In this document: positions 1-12,149 of the stretch, piece after piece
How the letters are laid out: each line of letters begins with the position of its first letter
How positions within the stretch are numbered: the stretch's first letter is position 1
Assembly (NCBI GenBank): GCA_963995505.1
Contig: OZ023193.1
Span: 2,666,001-2,730,000 of the forward strand
Direction of reading: 5' to 3'
DNA length: 64,000 nucleotides
Source: Hypericum androsaemum
Lineage: Eukaryota; Streptophyta; Magnoliopsida; Malpighiales; Hypericaceae
The notes under the pieces: model-generated
The model's database searches: none
What the model saw: the letters and a program-made list of their open reading frames with translations, nothing else
What the model was told of the DNA's origin: nothing
Translations under genes and position numbers: made by a program

Positions 1-1202
1 TACAATATACCTGTTTGGTGAAATAGTAGATTGGGTAGTTACTCCAATCTACTAGTAGAAAGAAGATAAGGTAGTTATTTTTTTATTTCTTTATAGTTTT
101 GGTTGCATTTTTTAGTAAATTTTTTTAAGATAAGAATTTCAAATTATTTTATTTCTAATGTACATCAAATTAATGATATCTATTTTTTATTGCAAAAGTC
201 ATCGAAAAGAAGATAAAAATATTTGTGCAGAATAAAATTATCAATATTACTATCGGATAAAAAATATGTAATAATTATTTTAAAAATATCAAAAAAAATA
301 AATACAAAATTAACAAATAATTTTTTTCTCATTTCTAATATTTTTAAAGTGCTCGTATGTTCTTAAATAAAAATGAAATTATTCACTATATATGAAATTA
401 CATAATATTGTTATTTTAATTCTACTTTCAATGAATATGAATATTTACTAAATAGTTGTATATTATATGTTTGATCAAAAGTTTTTTGATGTTAACTATA
501 CTATATAAAACAATATTTCAAAAAATTTACAAAATTAATATCTCTTAAAAAATAAATTTCCTAAATATAGTAAATAACTAAGTTCTTTACTCATTGAGAC
601 ATCAATTTGAAAAATAAGTAATATTAAATTATTACTATTTTAATTTAAATAAATAATTTAGATTATTTTATTTAAATTTAATTCAAAAATTAATAATTAA
701 TTTAACCAAAAAATATGGTTTAATATTATGTTATTTATTCTGCACGGAATTATAAAAATATAGTTTTGAATTAGTTAACTGTAAGAATTAGAATAAATGA
801 TAATTTTAACATATTAAAATAAATATTGACATGGTCTTGTTATTCTTATTCTTATATCCAACTAAATGTAAGAAATTAATATATTCAATAAGTTAACTAT
901 TTTTCCTTTATCAAAATATTTATTTAGAATATAAATAAGTTATATATTAAATTATTACTACTTTAATTTAAATAAATAATGTAGATTATTTTATTTAAGT
1001 ATAATTTATAATTTATAAATTAATAATTAACTTAACCAAAAATATATAATCTACTAAATTGAATCTGCTATCTTCTAGTTGAGTTTACCAAACAAAATTT
1101 TCAATCTACTATCTGCTCACAATCTGCTATCTACTTTCTATTATCTGCTATTTGCTTTCTATTATTTGCTATCTGGTTCCAATCTGTTTCGCTAAACAGA
1201 CC
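1..1202. mobile_element. Right part of an AT-rich MITE cut by the window start
   Basis: This is extremely AT-rich and has no coding content. It ends at 1175-1202 with ...gctaaacagacc, the inverted partner of the gggtctgtttggg end visible in the complete copy at 56590. A cluster of degenerate ATCTGCTATCT units lies at 1060-1190. The full element is described at 56590-57846. Confidence 0.6.
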
Positions 1203-2477
1203 TGAATCCAGTCCCTTTAAAGTCAGGCCGGTCCTGGGTTCCTACTCGAGGACCGAATCCAGTCCCATGAAGAACAGGTCTAGGATTATCTTCTTGGACC
1301 ATCTATATAATATCAGTATTACGAGCTCTTGGGACTTGTAAGAATGTTCTATTTGGAGTTAAACAATATAAAAATCGAACATTTGTCAAACTTCACGTGA
1401 TAAAATGTCTATTCACGGAATGTAAGACCTTTTATATAATTAAGATTTTTCCTTCAAAATTTTAATCACGATTCTATATAATCTCGAGTTTTCATCCGTA
1501 CGTCTAGCACTTGTACAATGCAAGTAGTAAAAGTAAGGTGACCTGTTTAGGAAAATAAGATTAACGAGGAAAGAAAAATTTAACGATATAAAGTTGGAAC
1601 TAAGATATTGTTAACTTATTTCAAATAGGGAAAGAAAATGGATAAATATTTTTTGGACTTTACCAACATGAAAGATATTAATAGAATAGACAATTCTAAT
1701 AGTGCTAGAAATTCAGGGAAAAAAAACTCCCGTCGAAAATAATTCATCTGTGTGGTCCCCACTAAACCCTTTTACTATTCATAGAATACTTGATTTTCCT
1801 CACTAATAACAACAATATAATAATGACAATAATACCAATCTGTGAGTTGGAATTGTCCAGGAAGAGTATTCTGGCTGATCATCAGCCCTAATTTGGTACA
1901 ACCTCCAAATTTCTCGTTTCATGTATTGTTAATTATGATTATTCAAAATTGTACGTTATTGGAATTCGACAAGATGGAATCTTGAGAGGAAAAAATATTT
2001 TGGTAACACTACAATAAATAAAAAAGATATGAATTGCCATGGTAGAATAGATTTGCTAACATTGCTAATTTCACCGAATAAGTGGATCAGAGATCCAAGT
2101 CATGGGCTCTCAAAATAAAAGTAAAATAAATTTTAGTACCAACAAATCAATCGGCTAATCAGAGATTTGTTATATGACTAGGGTGTTAACTCTTCATTTA
2201 GAAATTTAACTCCAAATGGCTTTTTCACGTAGAAAATTTTTAGGTTAAAAAGAAAACCCAAAATTAAGTAAATTACATTGCTTCATTTTAAGGGTACAAT
2301 AGTGACAGCAAAGCTTGTTCCAAGCACAGTTCCAACCAATGGGAAATGGACGCCGCCTGTTCCCTCTACCTGTTGCTTTTTTGGTGGAAGCCTTTGCTTG
2401 TTGCTTGCATGAGTGGCTTTTTGACTAGTTACACTTTACGGTTTTTTATACAATTTTGTATCTCGCTTGCTAGTTGA

Positions 2478-2919
2478 CTAATTCAAATTCAAAGCAAAAT
2501 ATTTTTAAAATTGATAGGACTCACACTGTTATATTTTCAAAGATGTTCGATAATTGATTAAACTACAATGATCGCCCGAATATTTTTTTTGGAAAATAAT
2601 CGCTCAGATTAGTTATCCTTACGTCGACACGTTGTTGGTAATAAATCCGTGTTCGGTGTTAAAATTTTAGTAAATTGAGTTTATCATGTAACAAATTCAA
2701 CTAATTCAAATTCAAAGCAAAATATTTTTAAAATTGATAGGACTCACACTGTTATATTTTCAAAGACGTTCGATAACTGATTAAACTACAATGATCGCTC
2801 GAATATTTTTTTTGGAAAATAATTGCTCAGATTAGTTACCCTTACGTCGACACGTTGTTGGTAATAAATCCGTGTTCGGTGTTAAAATTTTAGTAAATTG
2901 AGTTTATCATGTAACAATT
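2478..2919. repeat. Tandem duplication, two 223-bp units
   Basis: Units begin at 2478 and 2701 with ctaattcaaattcaaag and differ at a few scattered sites. There is no coding potential. The same pair recurs at 59122-59563 inside the direct repeat. A diverged counterpart lies at about 36900-37100 in the opposite orientation, where only one unit is obvious. Confidence 0.9.
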
Positions 2920-3835
2920 TGTTATTAATTGAATACTAAATATATAAATAACCAAATTCAATACAGACACATTGGGTGACGTATGGTATTATAATCACAT
3001 ATAAAGATTTTGTAATTATATTGTGAACTCTGCTCAACTTTTTCATTAGTATCGAGTATTTGATTAGAGCATACACGATTACGCACCAACCGAGGAACAT
3101 TTATATCAATTGACTGAAATATTATTCTACCTTAACAAAAAAAAATATTAAAACAAATGTTATGATCACTGGTTAATCCAAATAATTGTTGTTATTTTGA
3201 TTCAAATAGCTACGAATGCAAAAAATATATTCGAATAATATTATTAAAATATTATCCGACATTGACATAAATTTAGAAAAAGGCCGTCGTAGATCCATAC
3301 AATTGATAACACTCATGATCCCTTTTCAATAACTGAAAAGGGAATATCCGGAACTTTTTCATTTTAAAATCTCAGCCGCTAGCTACAAATCCAGAACCTC
3401 GCAAACTTTTAACATTATTATTTATATAATTATTATTTAAATATACGAACATTTATATAATTATTAATTAAAATTATGATCAATCACTAGGGTGTTAACT
3501 CTTCATTTAGAAATTTAACTCAAAATGGCTTTTTCACGTAGAAAATTTGTAGTTTAAAAAGAAAACCCAAAATTAAGTACATTATATTTCTTCATTTTAA
3601 GGGTAGGGTAAAAAAATCATCATAAGGCCCACAATAGTGACAGCAAAGTTTGTTCCAATCACAGTTTCAACCAATGGGAAGTGGACGCGGCCTGTGCCTC
3701 TACCTGTTGCTTTTTTGGTGGAAGCCTCTTCCTGTTGCTTGCATGCACCAATGGAGGGAGAGAGAGAAAGCAAGCCAGAACTTCTTTTGAAAATAATATA
3801 GTAATAATAGGTATTAGATAAATTAATTGGACGAG

Positions 3836-3970
3836 TCAAATGCTTGGTTTAGTGGATAGGATGGAAACGGATTCCACCTCATTTTCTAGGAGTTGGTATG
3901 ACATTTCTCGCGGCTAAGATGTAAAAACTTTGCTTCTTGTCTAAATCTTAAATTTTATCCCAAAAAAAAT
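3836..3970 (+). mobile_element. Candidate tRNA-derived SINE, 135 bp
   Basis: An A-box-like TGGTTTAGTGG lies near the 5' end and the element finishes in an A-run (3962-3969). It is flanked by aattggacgag (3825-3835) and aattgaacgag (3971-3981), an 11-bp target-site duplication with one mismatch that splits the local attaattgaacgaggag sequence. The B box is weak. A related insertion sits at the equivalent point of the opposite arm (34303-34475), so it predates the arm duplication. The identical copy is at 60480-60614. Confidence 0.55.
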
Positions 3971-4583
3971 AATTGAACGAGGAGATTTTTTTGCATGAAA
4001 TTGATAAATACTCGTGACTCAAGGTTAAGATTGGAGTCCTAAAATTAATAGAATAACGAAAGTTTACTGGTGAAATAATTATACCCTTTATTAGTAATTG
4101 GATCATTTCCGTTCAGGCCCTCTTCGCATTTTGTTTTAATATGTATTGTTATTAGATATTAATTGAAAGAGGAGGAAATTGGTCTGGGAAATTGGCATCA
4201 CCACTAGCATCTAAATACATTAATCCGTAAATTTATCTTTATCGCAAATCATTAATTGGAAAATATTTTTCCATGAGAAACTTAAATGGAAAATATGGGA
4301 CGTGCCAATTTTTCACTCAAAAAAAAAGAAATGTAAGAATGAGACAGGAGCAGCAGTGAAAGGGAAATTTCTTTTTGTCCGTTGCGTTTTGGAGTAGATA
4401 GAGTCATAAGATAAACTAACTATTACAAAGACTGAACGAAATTAGACGAAATACAAAAAAAAAACAAAACACAAAACTAGACGAAAAACAAATACTTAGA
4501 AAAACAAACAGACATGTTCCCCTTTTCAAGATAAAACAAACAAAAAAAAAATCAGAAAAGTAAACATTGGCTTTAACATACGG

Positions 4584-5286
4584 CTAGTCGATGCCCCTGA
4601 CTATTTCTTCAATTTCGCCGACAGATTGAACATCGCGACCCCACATTACCACGTTGCCAAGTTCTCTAGGATATCTCTGGATTTCATCAGCAACAATCAG
4701 GACTCGAGAAACACCCAATTTTTCATAAGCATCAAACAGATTATCTGCATCGTTTTCAAATTTCGATTTCACAACTAAATCCATAAAATATCGATCCTTG
4801 TTGTTAGATAGCTCCTCAAACTCGTCGTCGCGATAAGCAATTGCTCCGAAGCGTACATTTAATGCCTTCAAGTTTTGAAGAGGTACCATTGTGGCACAAT
4901 CTGGTTTAGGTTCCTGCATTGGCCAAAAAAAAGTTAAATAACAAAAATAGAGAAATGAAAAAACTAGAGGACTTTACCTTAAAGAACTCCAAGAACGCAA
5001 AACGGGAGGAGATATCTTTGACGAATTGATCGCTACCAACTCGAGCAGCCAGATTAATCAGCTTGCCGCGTTCGTGATCTCCGATGTCTTGCAAAGCTTC
5101 GTTCATGTTCACATAACCGTGTAATCGAGAAACCTCCTGAAAAATTTTTTTGGGAGATCTTTCTGTTTGGAAGAAGGTGTTTAACGGGTTTATTAGAACC
5201 CCACGGTAAATCAAGGGTTTGGTAGAAAACGGAGAGGAGAACATTGGGAACATTTTTTTTTGAGGTGAGGAGAGCAGTCGGAACAT
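4584..5286 (-). CDS. Gene A: two-exon, possibly organelle-targeted protein of unknown function
   Basis: Exon 1 is 5286-4978 (103 codons). A 64-bp intron (4977-4914, gtaaag...atgcag) joins in phase to exon 2, 4913-4584 (109 codons plus stop), giving 212 residues. The N terminus (MFRLLSS..., Ser/Phe/Lys-rich, no acid until about residue 42) resembles a mitochondrial presequence. It is followed by FSTKPLIYRGVLINP and NTFFQTE, which are shared with gene B. The C-terminal half has a beta-strand-like VSRVLIVADEI and an acidic end. I do not recognise the family. A TATA box (5341-5347, minus) lies about 55 bp upstream. The start is supported by its exact match to gene B's MFR. An identical copy is at 61228-61930. 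The intron is short for a plant, but both splice sites are canonical and conserved in gene B. Confidence 0.7.
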
Positions 5287-5340
5287 TTTGTTTAGGGTTT
5301 AGAGAGCAATGGATGGAAGGGGAGAGGAGATGGCCGACTC

Positions 5341-5347
5341 TTATATA
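5341..5347 (-). promoter_or_regulatory. TATA box of gene A
   Basis: The minus strand reads CTATATAAGAG about 55 bp before the ATG. Gene B has the equivalent CTATATAAAG. The 5' leader between the box and the ATG is pyrimidine-rich on the coding strand. Confidence 0.6.
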
Positions 5348-5745
5348 GGGAGATGGGTGTGTTATCGTGAGGGGTTGGAGACTCTTCGTGTATTGGGTCC
5401 CCTACTAGGTTTTTTGTAATCTTTTTGGGGCTCGTATGTTAGACCAGTATAGGCCTATGTACATACATTTACTTCATTATTAATACAACTTCACTTTTTT
5501 TTTAATGGATGTGTTTTTGTTTTTTGTTTTATAGTTTTTTTTCTGTCCTTTTTGGACTCACATGCCATTAGTTATCTCATTAGTCGTACTCACTCGGAAT
5601 ACCAATCGGAAAAAAATTCCCTCACTGGTCTACTCTTTTTCTAAGTAAAAAATTGACACGTTAAATATTTTCCATGCGAGAATATTAAAATTACGGATTA
5701 ATGTATTTAGAAGTTAATGGTGAAGCATTGATGCTTTGCCAAAGA

Positions 5746-5840
5746 TTATTTGGTCTAATGGTACAAGATGTTAGAATAATTCATGAAGATTAGGTTTTAA
5801 ATCCCAGCATGGTATAAACATTTATCTTAAAAAAATAATC
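5746..5840 (+). mobile_element. Possible tRNA-derived SINE remnant
   Basis: An A-box-like TGGTCTAATGG is followed about 45 bp later by a B-box-like GGTTTTAAATCCC and then by a short A-run. No target-site duplication was found. The only base difference seen between the two direct-repeat copies (5752/62396) falls in the A-box-like segment. Confidence 0.35.
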
Positions 5841-5910
5841 GGAGAACAGTAGATAAAAAAATCACTCGATCGTGTTGTATATCAACGTTCTTAGAACTAC
5901 AGAAACCCGG

Positions 5911-8900
5911 AGTCGCTCTCCAATTTCCTCGTTCAATTAATTTATCTAATACCCATACATATAAAACAAAATGCTAAGAGGGGAGGTTAATTATTTCACC
6001 AATTACGTTTGTAAGCTCTCATGGAAAAGAAATATCTATTAATTTGGACTATCTCCGAATCTAATAAAGGACTATCTGAAAAGAGTCAGGGGCGCAATGC
6101 TTCAGAAAATAAACATGATTAAACTTTATACGATAACTTCCACTTGGGAATTTTGGATGCTGGCCAATTACCAAAAAATTATAATAACGATAAAATTCCC
6201 AACGTGAATTGCAACGTTGATTTACCTACATGATTCATGGTAATAATAAATACCTTCATTAATATTTTATTTTGTTTCTTTATTCGGAAATGCGGCAATT
6301 TGTTAGCGTGGGCCTGTTGCGTAGAATCTGTGTTATTCTTGTTTAGGTGTTTGGGGTTTTTTTTTTGGTGAAAGCTACGTATGTATGTATTCTTTTTGAG
6401 GGGTAAGCTATGTACGTATTCGAGAAAGGCCTTCTAGAGATAGCTCCGTTAATGATTTTTTTTTTAACGTCTGAGAAATTCAAATCTAAATTTTTTTTAA
6501 GTAAATAAAGATTAGTTGGTGTTTATTAGGGTTGGCAAAAGAACCCATTGCGCCACTTATTGACAAAGGGCTACCCCTCTTATTTTCTCTCTCCTCTGGC
6601 CTCGCACAGTACTTTTGTTAGCTACCACATTTTTACCAGAAGTACTCCAACAATCATTTTTTACAAAAATACTGGAATTAGCGTGACAGTGGTTTTCCTC
6701 AAAAGAAAATGCGTGACAGCGCTGGCTCTATATAATACAATACAGTGTGTAGGTTAAGTCTCCCAACAGCTTCTTTCCTTCTGTTAAGAACAACATGTAA
6801 ATGGCAGACTTAGCTCTAAAATCAACTGCTGTTAATTGCTTTTGGCAGGTAGAAGATAGGTGAGTTCAAGAGCTACCAACCAAGACCCAGTGAATAGTTT
6901 TACCTAAGCCTGGCCTTCAGCTTTTGCTTGGCTAATAAGCCTCGAGATTTCTGACTCTAATTAGTGTTGTATATTGATGTTCAACCATGAATTATCGTAG
7001 TTAAGGGATTTATGAGACGTCTTTCTCCATCTGCTAAAGTAATCAAGTAACGAAAGATTGTAATTGTGCTTCTTTCGATTTTTTGAAAATTCGCTGAGAC
7101 GATTAATTCATGAGGTACCTCCTTCGCCATAATATATATAAATATAAATAAAAACCAAAACAAACTTGTCCCGTCCAATTCAAGCGTTTGTCCCCTGTTT
7201 TAGATTTTCGTTTCCCTAATAAAATCCAACCCCGCTAAAGAAGAGAAGATATCTTTATTTCCTATCGTGAATTAAATCTTATTATTATTTCGATTTCCTA
7301 TTGAGGGTTTTGGGCAGTCACCTAATTATTCGAAAGCGTTTACGTGAGAATTATTCTTCATTCAAGTTAAGTATTTTTATAACCACGACAGTCAATTATC
7401 AATGAGTTAATATAGTTGGACTACCAAGATTTTTTATTTATTAAAATTTTAACAATATCACTCAAAGAATTAAACATTTATAATTAAATTTCTCGAACTA
7501 GAACTTCGATTATTCAACCCGCACTCACAATAACTAATCATCAAAATTTATACCACATTATTTCGGGAGCCTCGGCGCTGGTTTTTCGATATTTTTATGC
7601 TCATAAAAAATGGAGTCACTCTCCAATTTCCTACTCGTTCAATTAATTTATCTAATTCTCATACAAATAAAACAAAATGCAAAGAGGGGAAGTTAATAAT
7701 TTCACCAATTACGTTTTCAAGCTCTCATGAAAATGAAATATTCATTAATTTTGACTATCTTCAATCGGATAAATACATAAAAATAAAAAGTCTCCGGATC
7801 AAATAAAGGACTATCTGAAGAGAGTCAGAGGCGCAATGCTTCGGAAAACAAAAATGATTAAACTTTATACGATAAATTTCACGTTGGGAATTTTGGGTGC
7901 TGGCCAATTACCAAAAGATTATAATAACGATAAAATTCCCAACGTGAATTTACCTACATGATTCATGATAATAATAAATACCTTCATTAATATTTTATTT
8001 TTCCCTTTATTCGGAAATGTGGCAACTTGTCAGCGTGGGATTGTTGCATAGAATCTGTGTTATTCTTGTTTAGGTGTTTGGGGTTTTTTTAGTGAAAGCT
8101 ATGTATGTATGTATTCTTTTTGAGGGGTAAGCTATGTACGTATTCGAGAAGGGCCTTTTAGAGGTACATCTGTTAATGATTTTTTTTTACGTGTGAGAAA
8201 TTTAAATCTTAATTTTTTTTAAGTGAATATAAATTATTTGGTGTTTATTAGGGTTGGCAAAAGATCCCATTGTGCGACTTATTGACAAAGGGTCGAAACT
8301 ACCCCTCTTCTTTTTTCTCTCCTCTGGCCTCGCACAGTACTTTTGTTAGCTACCACATTTTTACCAGAAGTACTTTAACAATGATACTCTAAAAAATAGA
8401 AAGATACAAGAGAAATTGGAATCGGCGTGACAGTAGTCCCAGAGCTAGATAAACCCAAGTATGATCACTGGCTCTATAAAATACAATACAGTGTTTTCGA
8501 AACTCTGTCACCAAAATCTTCAAAAAAAATGGAAACTGTCACCAAGGGGATATGATTGAGCTGGATTTGTTCCTTGGCCAAATAATACCCTCTCCTTCTC
8601 TCTCTCTCTCCTCTCGCCTCCTACTGATTGATTTTTTTATTCCGCTTAAGCTTTCATATTTGTAATCTTGTAGTACTGCTAATCTCCTCTCTCCTCCTCG
8701 CGGAAGCAAATGTCCATCAAAATATTTTTTTATAGTTGCATAGAGGTTTCTAAAGAGTAACAAAATATTTTTGTTCGCGGAACCATTCGAACAAAAATTT
8801 GCTCTCTCCTCGTATTTATAAGTAAAGTGTTGTAACTAATTGTGGGCTTCTCGACAGTGGAGAAATTTTGGCGTAGCGGAAATTTTTTTGGTATAACTAA

Positions 8901-9550
8901 TTGTGGACTTTTCTGCAATATATCGGATAGCGTGTATCATTTATTATATACAAGGATCTTGTAGCCTCAAGATTTCTGACTCTAACTAGTGTTGTATGTT
9001 GATGTTCAACCATGAATTATCGTAGTTAAGGGATTTATGAGATGTCTCTCTCCATCTGCTAAAGTAATTAAGTAACGGAAGATTGTAATTGTGCTTCTTT
9101 CCATTTTTAAAAAATTCGCTAAGGCGATTAATTCAGTTTTGAATCAGGTACCTCCTTCGTCATAATATATATAAATATAAATAAAAACCAAAACAAACTT
9201 GTCCCGTCCAATTCAAGCGTCTGTCCCTTGGTTTAGATTTTCGTTTCCCTAATAAAATCCAACCCCGTTAAAGAAGGGGAGATATCTTTGTTTCCTATCG
9301 TGAATTAAATCTTATTATTATTTCAATTTCCTATTGAGGGTTTTGGGCAGTCACCTAATTTATTCGAAAGCGTTTACGTGAGAATTATTCTTCATTCAAG
9401 TTAAGTAATTTTATAACCACGACAGTCAATTATCACTGAGTTATTATAGTTGGACTAGCAAGAATTTTTATATATTAAATTTCTAACGATATCATTCAAA
9501 GAATTGAACATTTATAGTTAAATTTCTCGAACTCAAACTTCATTCAACCC
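5911..9550. repeat. Doubled unit of about 1.7 kb within the left arm
   Basis: Unit 1 starts at about 5911 and unit 2 at about 7612, both with ggagtcRctctccaatttcct. Order is kept throughout: the gctctcatg block, a ttagctaccacatttttaccagaag block, a tctgactctaa-ttagtgttgtat block and a cactaaagaag block. Unit 2 has about 500 extra bp (8440-8960) that also occur in the opposite arm (30690-31170). Short open frames at 6548-6757, 7597-7806 and 8539-8918 are not convincing: they lack conserved frames between copies. Confidence 0.75.
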
Positions 9551-9569
9551 GAAGGTGACTTGTGAAAGC

Positions 9570-11185
9570 AACGGCCAGACCAACATGGTTCACTAGACGT
9601 TTAAAAAAAATGGTTCACTAGATTAGAAAACTATATTATAACCATTCCACCCAACAATAAACTAAATTATAATCTTATATTTGCAATAAATAAATGTCTG
9701 CAATAGTCACCGACCGTTTGTATCTTTGCAAGAAATTGGATCGGAGATACCTTAATTTCGTAGAGGGAGAGGAGAATCTTTGGAGTTTTCATGTAATATA
9801 TTAATTGATTATGATAATCCATTGTTGACCAAGTATAATATCACTTTTCATTGTTGACATTTTAAATTAAAATCTAGGGACTAATCAATTGATTTTGAGA
9901 AATACGAAAGACTAAATAATAATTTGTTGTCTGAAATAATCAATTATTTCATAAACCTATTTCACCTAAAGAAAATTGTAAAATATGCAGCATCAATTAA
10001 TGTAAGAATTTGTTTGCACATATAAGGAAACATTTTCCGACTATGTGCATGCAAAGGGTGGTCATGGAGAAAAGCCGCAACCAAGAAAAGCTAACCCAAA
10101 GAAATACTGCTGCTGCAAGCTAGCGTTTAACTTATGATTGGCTAGTTAAACGAACTAAAAAGTCATTTCTAAGTAAAAAGGGAACAAGTTTCTCAACAAA
10201 AAAAAAGAGTAAAAAAGGAACAATAAATATTTAAATGTTATATTCGGGGTCAACTCAATAAATTTATTTATTTCTGTTGGCTCTATTAATTAAATTAAAA
10301 TAAGATCATATCATATGGCTACTTACAACACACATTATCCAAAAGGAAGGTACAAAAATAAGGTATATCATAATGTTAATTGACTACTTGACACGTCCTA
10401 ATAAGATGGTATAATAATGAATATGAAGCCCAAGTCCCAACATTCGGTGAAGGATCGACATTTTCTTGGTATATTTGCGAACTCCCAAAAGACCAATATC
10501 TTAAAATATCGATTTTAAGATTCAATACCATATGTGACCCTAAACTTCGGCGAACAACACACTAGGGCCAACGTGGGTCCTCTTCCGATCAACACTTTTT
10601 TTTTCGCTTCACTGCAATGGACCAGATTGCAAAATTTAACGTATATGATAATTCATCCAAAATATTAAAGAAATTAAAAAGGAACTGATACATTATGAAT
10701 TTTAAAATCTAAATTTCCTAGTGATATATTCTTATACCTGAGACTCAAGCTCAAAATCTTATTAATTGAATCTTATTAACATTATAAATTGTGAGGGCCG
10801 CATTTTGGGGTCTGTATCATTGTTTCACACCACTCACTCACACTATTAAAAGACTCGAAGTTGAGAATTTTGATTAAGTTCGAATCCATAAAACTTGTGC
10901 TACACCTATTCAAAAATAGTTTAATCGAATTAATTTTCAAAATAGATTTTTTTTAGAATAATTTAATCACAGAATCGACAGAACTCTTTTCTGTCCATAA
11001 TGTATCGTTTCACAAGAATGTTGGGCATTAGAATTTATGGACCAATCATCGAGCTCCAAGGAAAGAGAATAAAAAGAAAACCTTCGCTAGGAACTTCCAA
11101 CGTGGGCTGAGGCGAGTGAAATGCACACCCCAATCAGATTTGTTGTAACCTACAGAAGGCGTGAAGCCTTTTCCCTTGGGAATTA
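9570..11185. other. Intergenic, nothing recognised
   Basis: AT-rich sequence without a supported gene. The last part (11130-11185) belongs to a short host repeat, ccttttcccttgggaattaat, that recurs at 11690-11710. Confidence 0.5.
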
Positions 11186-11193
11186 ATTGCAAC

Positions 11194-11648
11194 CATGGTT
11201 TTAAAAAACGCGGTCCGACCGGTTGGACTGCGAAACGGGCACTAGACCGGGTCGTTTTTAGGCTTTTGACCGGGGTCTGTACTAACCAGACCAAATCCGG
11301 TCGGACCGGCTGATTTTGAGGTCCATCTTGACCGGTCGAACCCGGTTAGTACAAAAATGGGCGAAATTGACTTTTTTTTGGTAATTTTCGAGGAAAAAAA
11401 TTGATTTGACAAATTTATAAAGTAATAAATAAATAAATAAAGTAGATTTATAGAGTGGAGAGATAAAAAATTAAGTCTACTTTTTTTTGTATGGAAAATA
11501 AGTATATTTTAACCTACATATATATATTATTTAAAATATTTAAAAATAAAAAATTTTGGTCCAACCGGTAGTTTGACCGATCCGACCGGCCGACCCGGAG
11601 GACGGGAGAAATCCCGGATCGGCCTCCGGGTCGTTTTTTAAAACCATG
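11194..11648. mobile_element. Non-autonomous hAT-type MITE, 455 bp
   Basis: Terminal inverted repeats CATGGTTTTAAAAAACG / CGTTTTTTAAAACCATG are flanked by a perfect 8-bp target-site duplication, ATTGCAAC, at 11186-11193 and 11649-11656. The 8-bp duplication is the hAT hallmark. The body has repeated GGTCCGACCGG-type palindromes near both ends and an AT-rich centre, with no transposase frame. Confidence 0.85.
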
Positions 11649-12149
11649 ATTGCAACGATCCAAACGTGGGAGGCACTCCAGGGAAGCCCTTTTCCCTTGG
11701 GAATTAATTGCAACGGTCCTTTGGTTTGACCGATCTCAAACGTGGGACCCACTCCAGGGATCTCAAACTCTGCTGTTTCCCCGAGCACCCAGTGATGTAC
11801 TGCTTTCTTTGATAATAGGTGGAGAAAAAATGCACGTTATTTTTTTACAAGTAAAATAAGTTGTTGTTCTAATAAGTAAAATGTAGGTTGTTTTGGAAGT
11901 AAATAAAAAGTAGGTGGTTGATACAGTTTAAATAACCCCTAAGAAATGTTAAATTTAAATAAAGTTGTAATTAGGTGACAAAGAGAAAAAAAAAATTAGG
12001 TTATCAAAAAGCGTCTGCTAGAGAAAATAATTTTATTACACCGTGTTTGGTTCTTTGGTTTGGTTCTAGTTTAAGCTGGACCAGTTGTTCGGTTCCAGTT
12101 CTAAACCAGAGTAAAATCCGGTCTATTCCGGTTTGTGAAAAAATCCGGT

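Larger units (their letters stand above)
1..7356. repeat. Copy 1 of a 56,644-bp-period direct repeat
   Basis: This interval recurs at 56645-64000 in the same orientation, without any offset change between the two ends. Every open frame in it reappears with identical protein at +56,644. By eye I found one substitution (5752 g against 62396 a, in the SINE-like stretch). The repeat runs into both window edges, so its true ends lie outside the window. It contains the end of a MITE, part of the left inverted-repeat arm and gene A. Confidence 0.97.
1255..9560. repeat. Left arm of a large inverted repeat
   Basis: Read on the minus strand, this arm matches 29600-35820 in nearly the same order. Anchors: 6836-7200 against about 32410-32830; 4080-4260 against 33960-34160; 2150-2250 against 34740-34800; 1270-2000 against 35040-35815. 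Many flanking non-coding stretches look about 85-90% identical by eye, with indels. The arm includes gene A and a doubled unit of about 1.7 kb at 5911-9550. About 20 kb of unrelated sequence separates it from the other arm. Confidence 0.85.

Noticed and set aside
3597..3839. 80-residue minus ORF and its copy at 60241
   Set aside because: The mirror sequences in the right arm do not keep the frame, and the composition is repeat-like.
5740..5840. A tRNA gene
   Set aside because: Only degenerate A- and B-box-like motifs are present; no acceptor stem or cloverleaf can be drawn. A SINE remnant is more likely.
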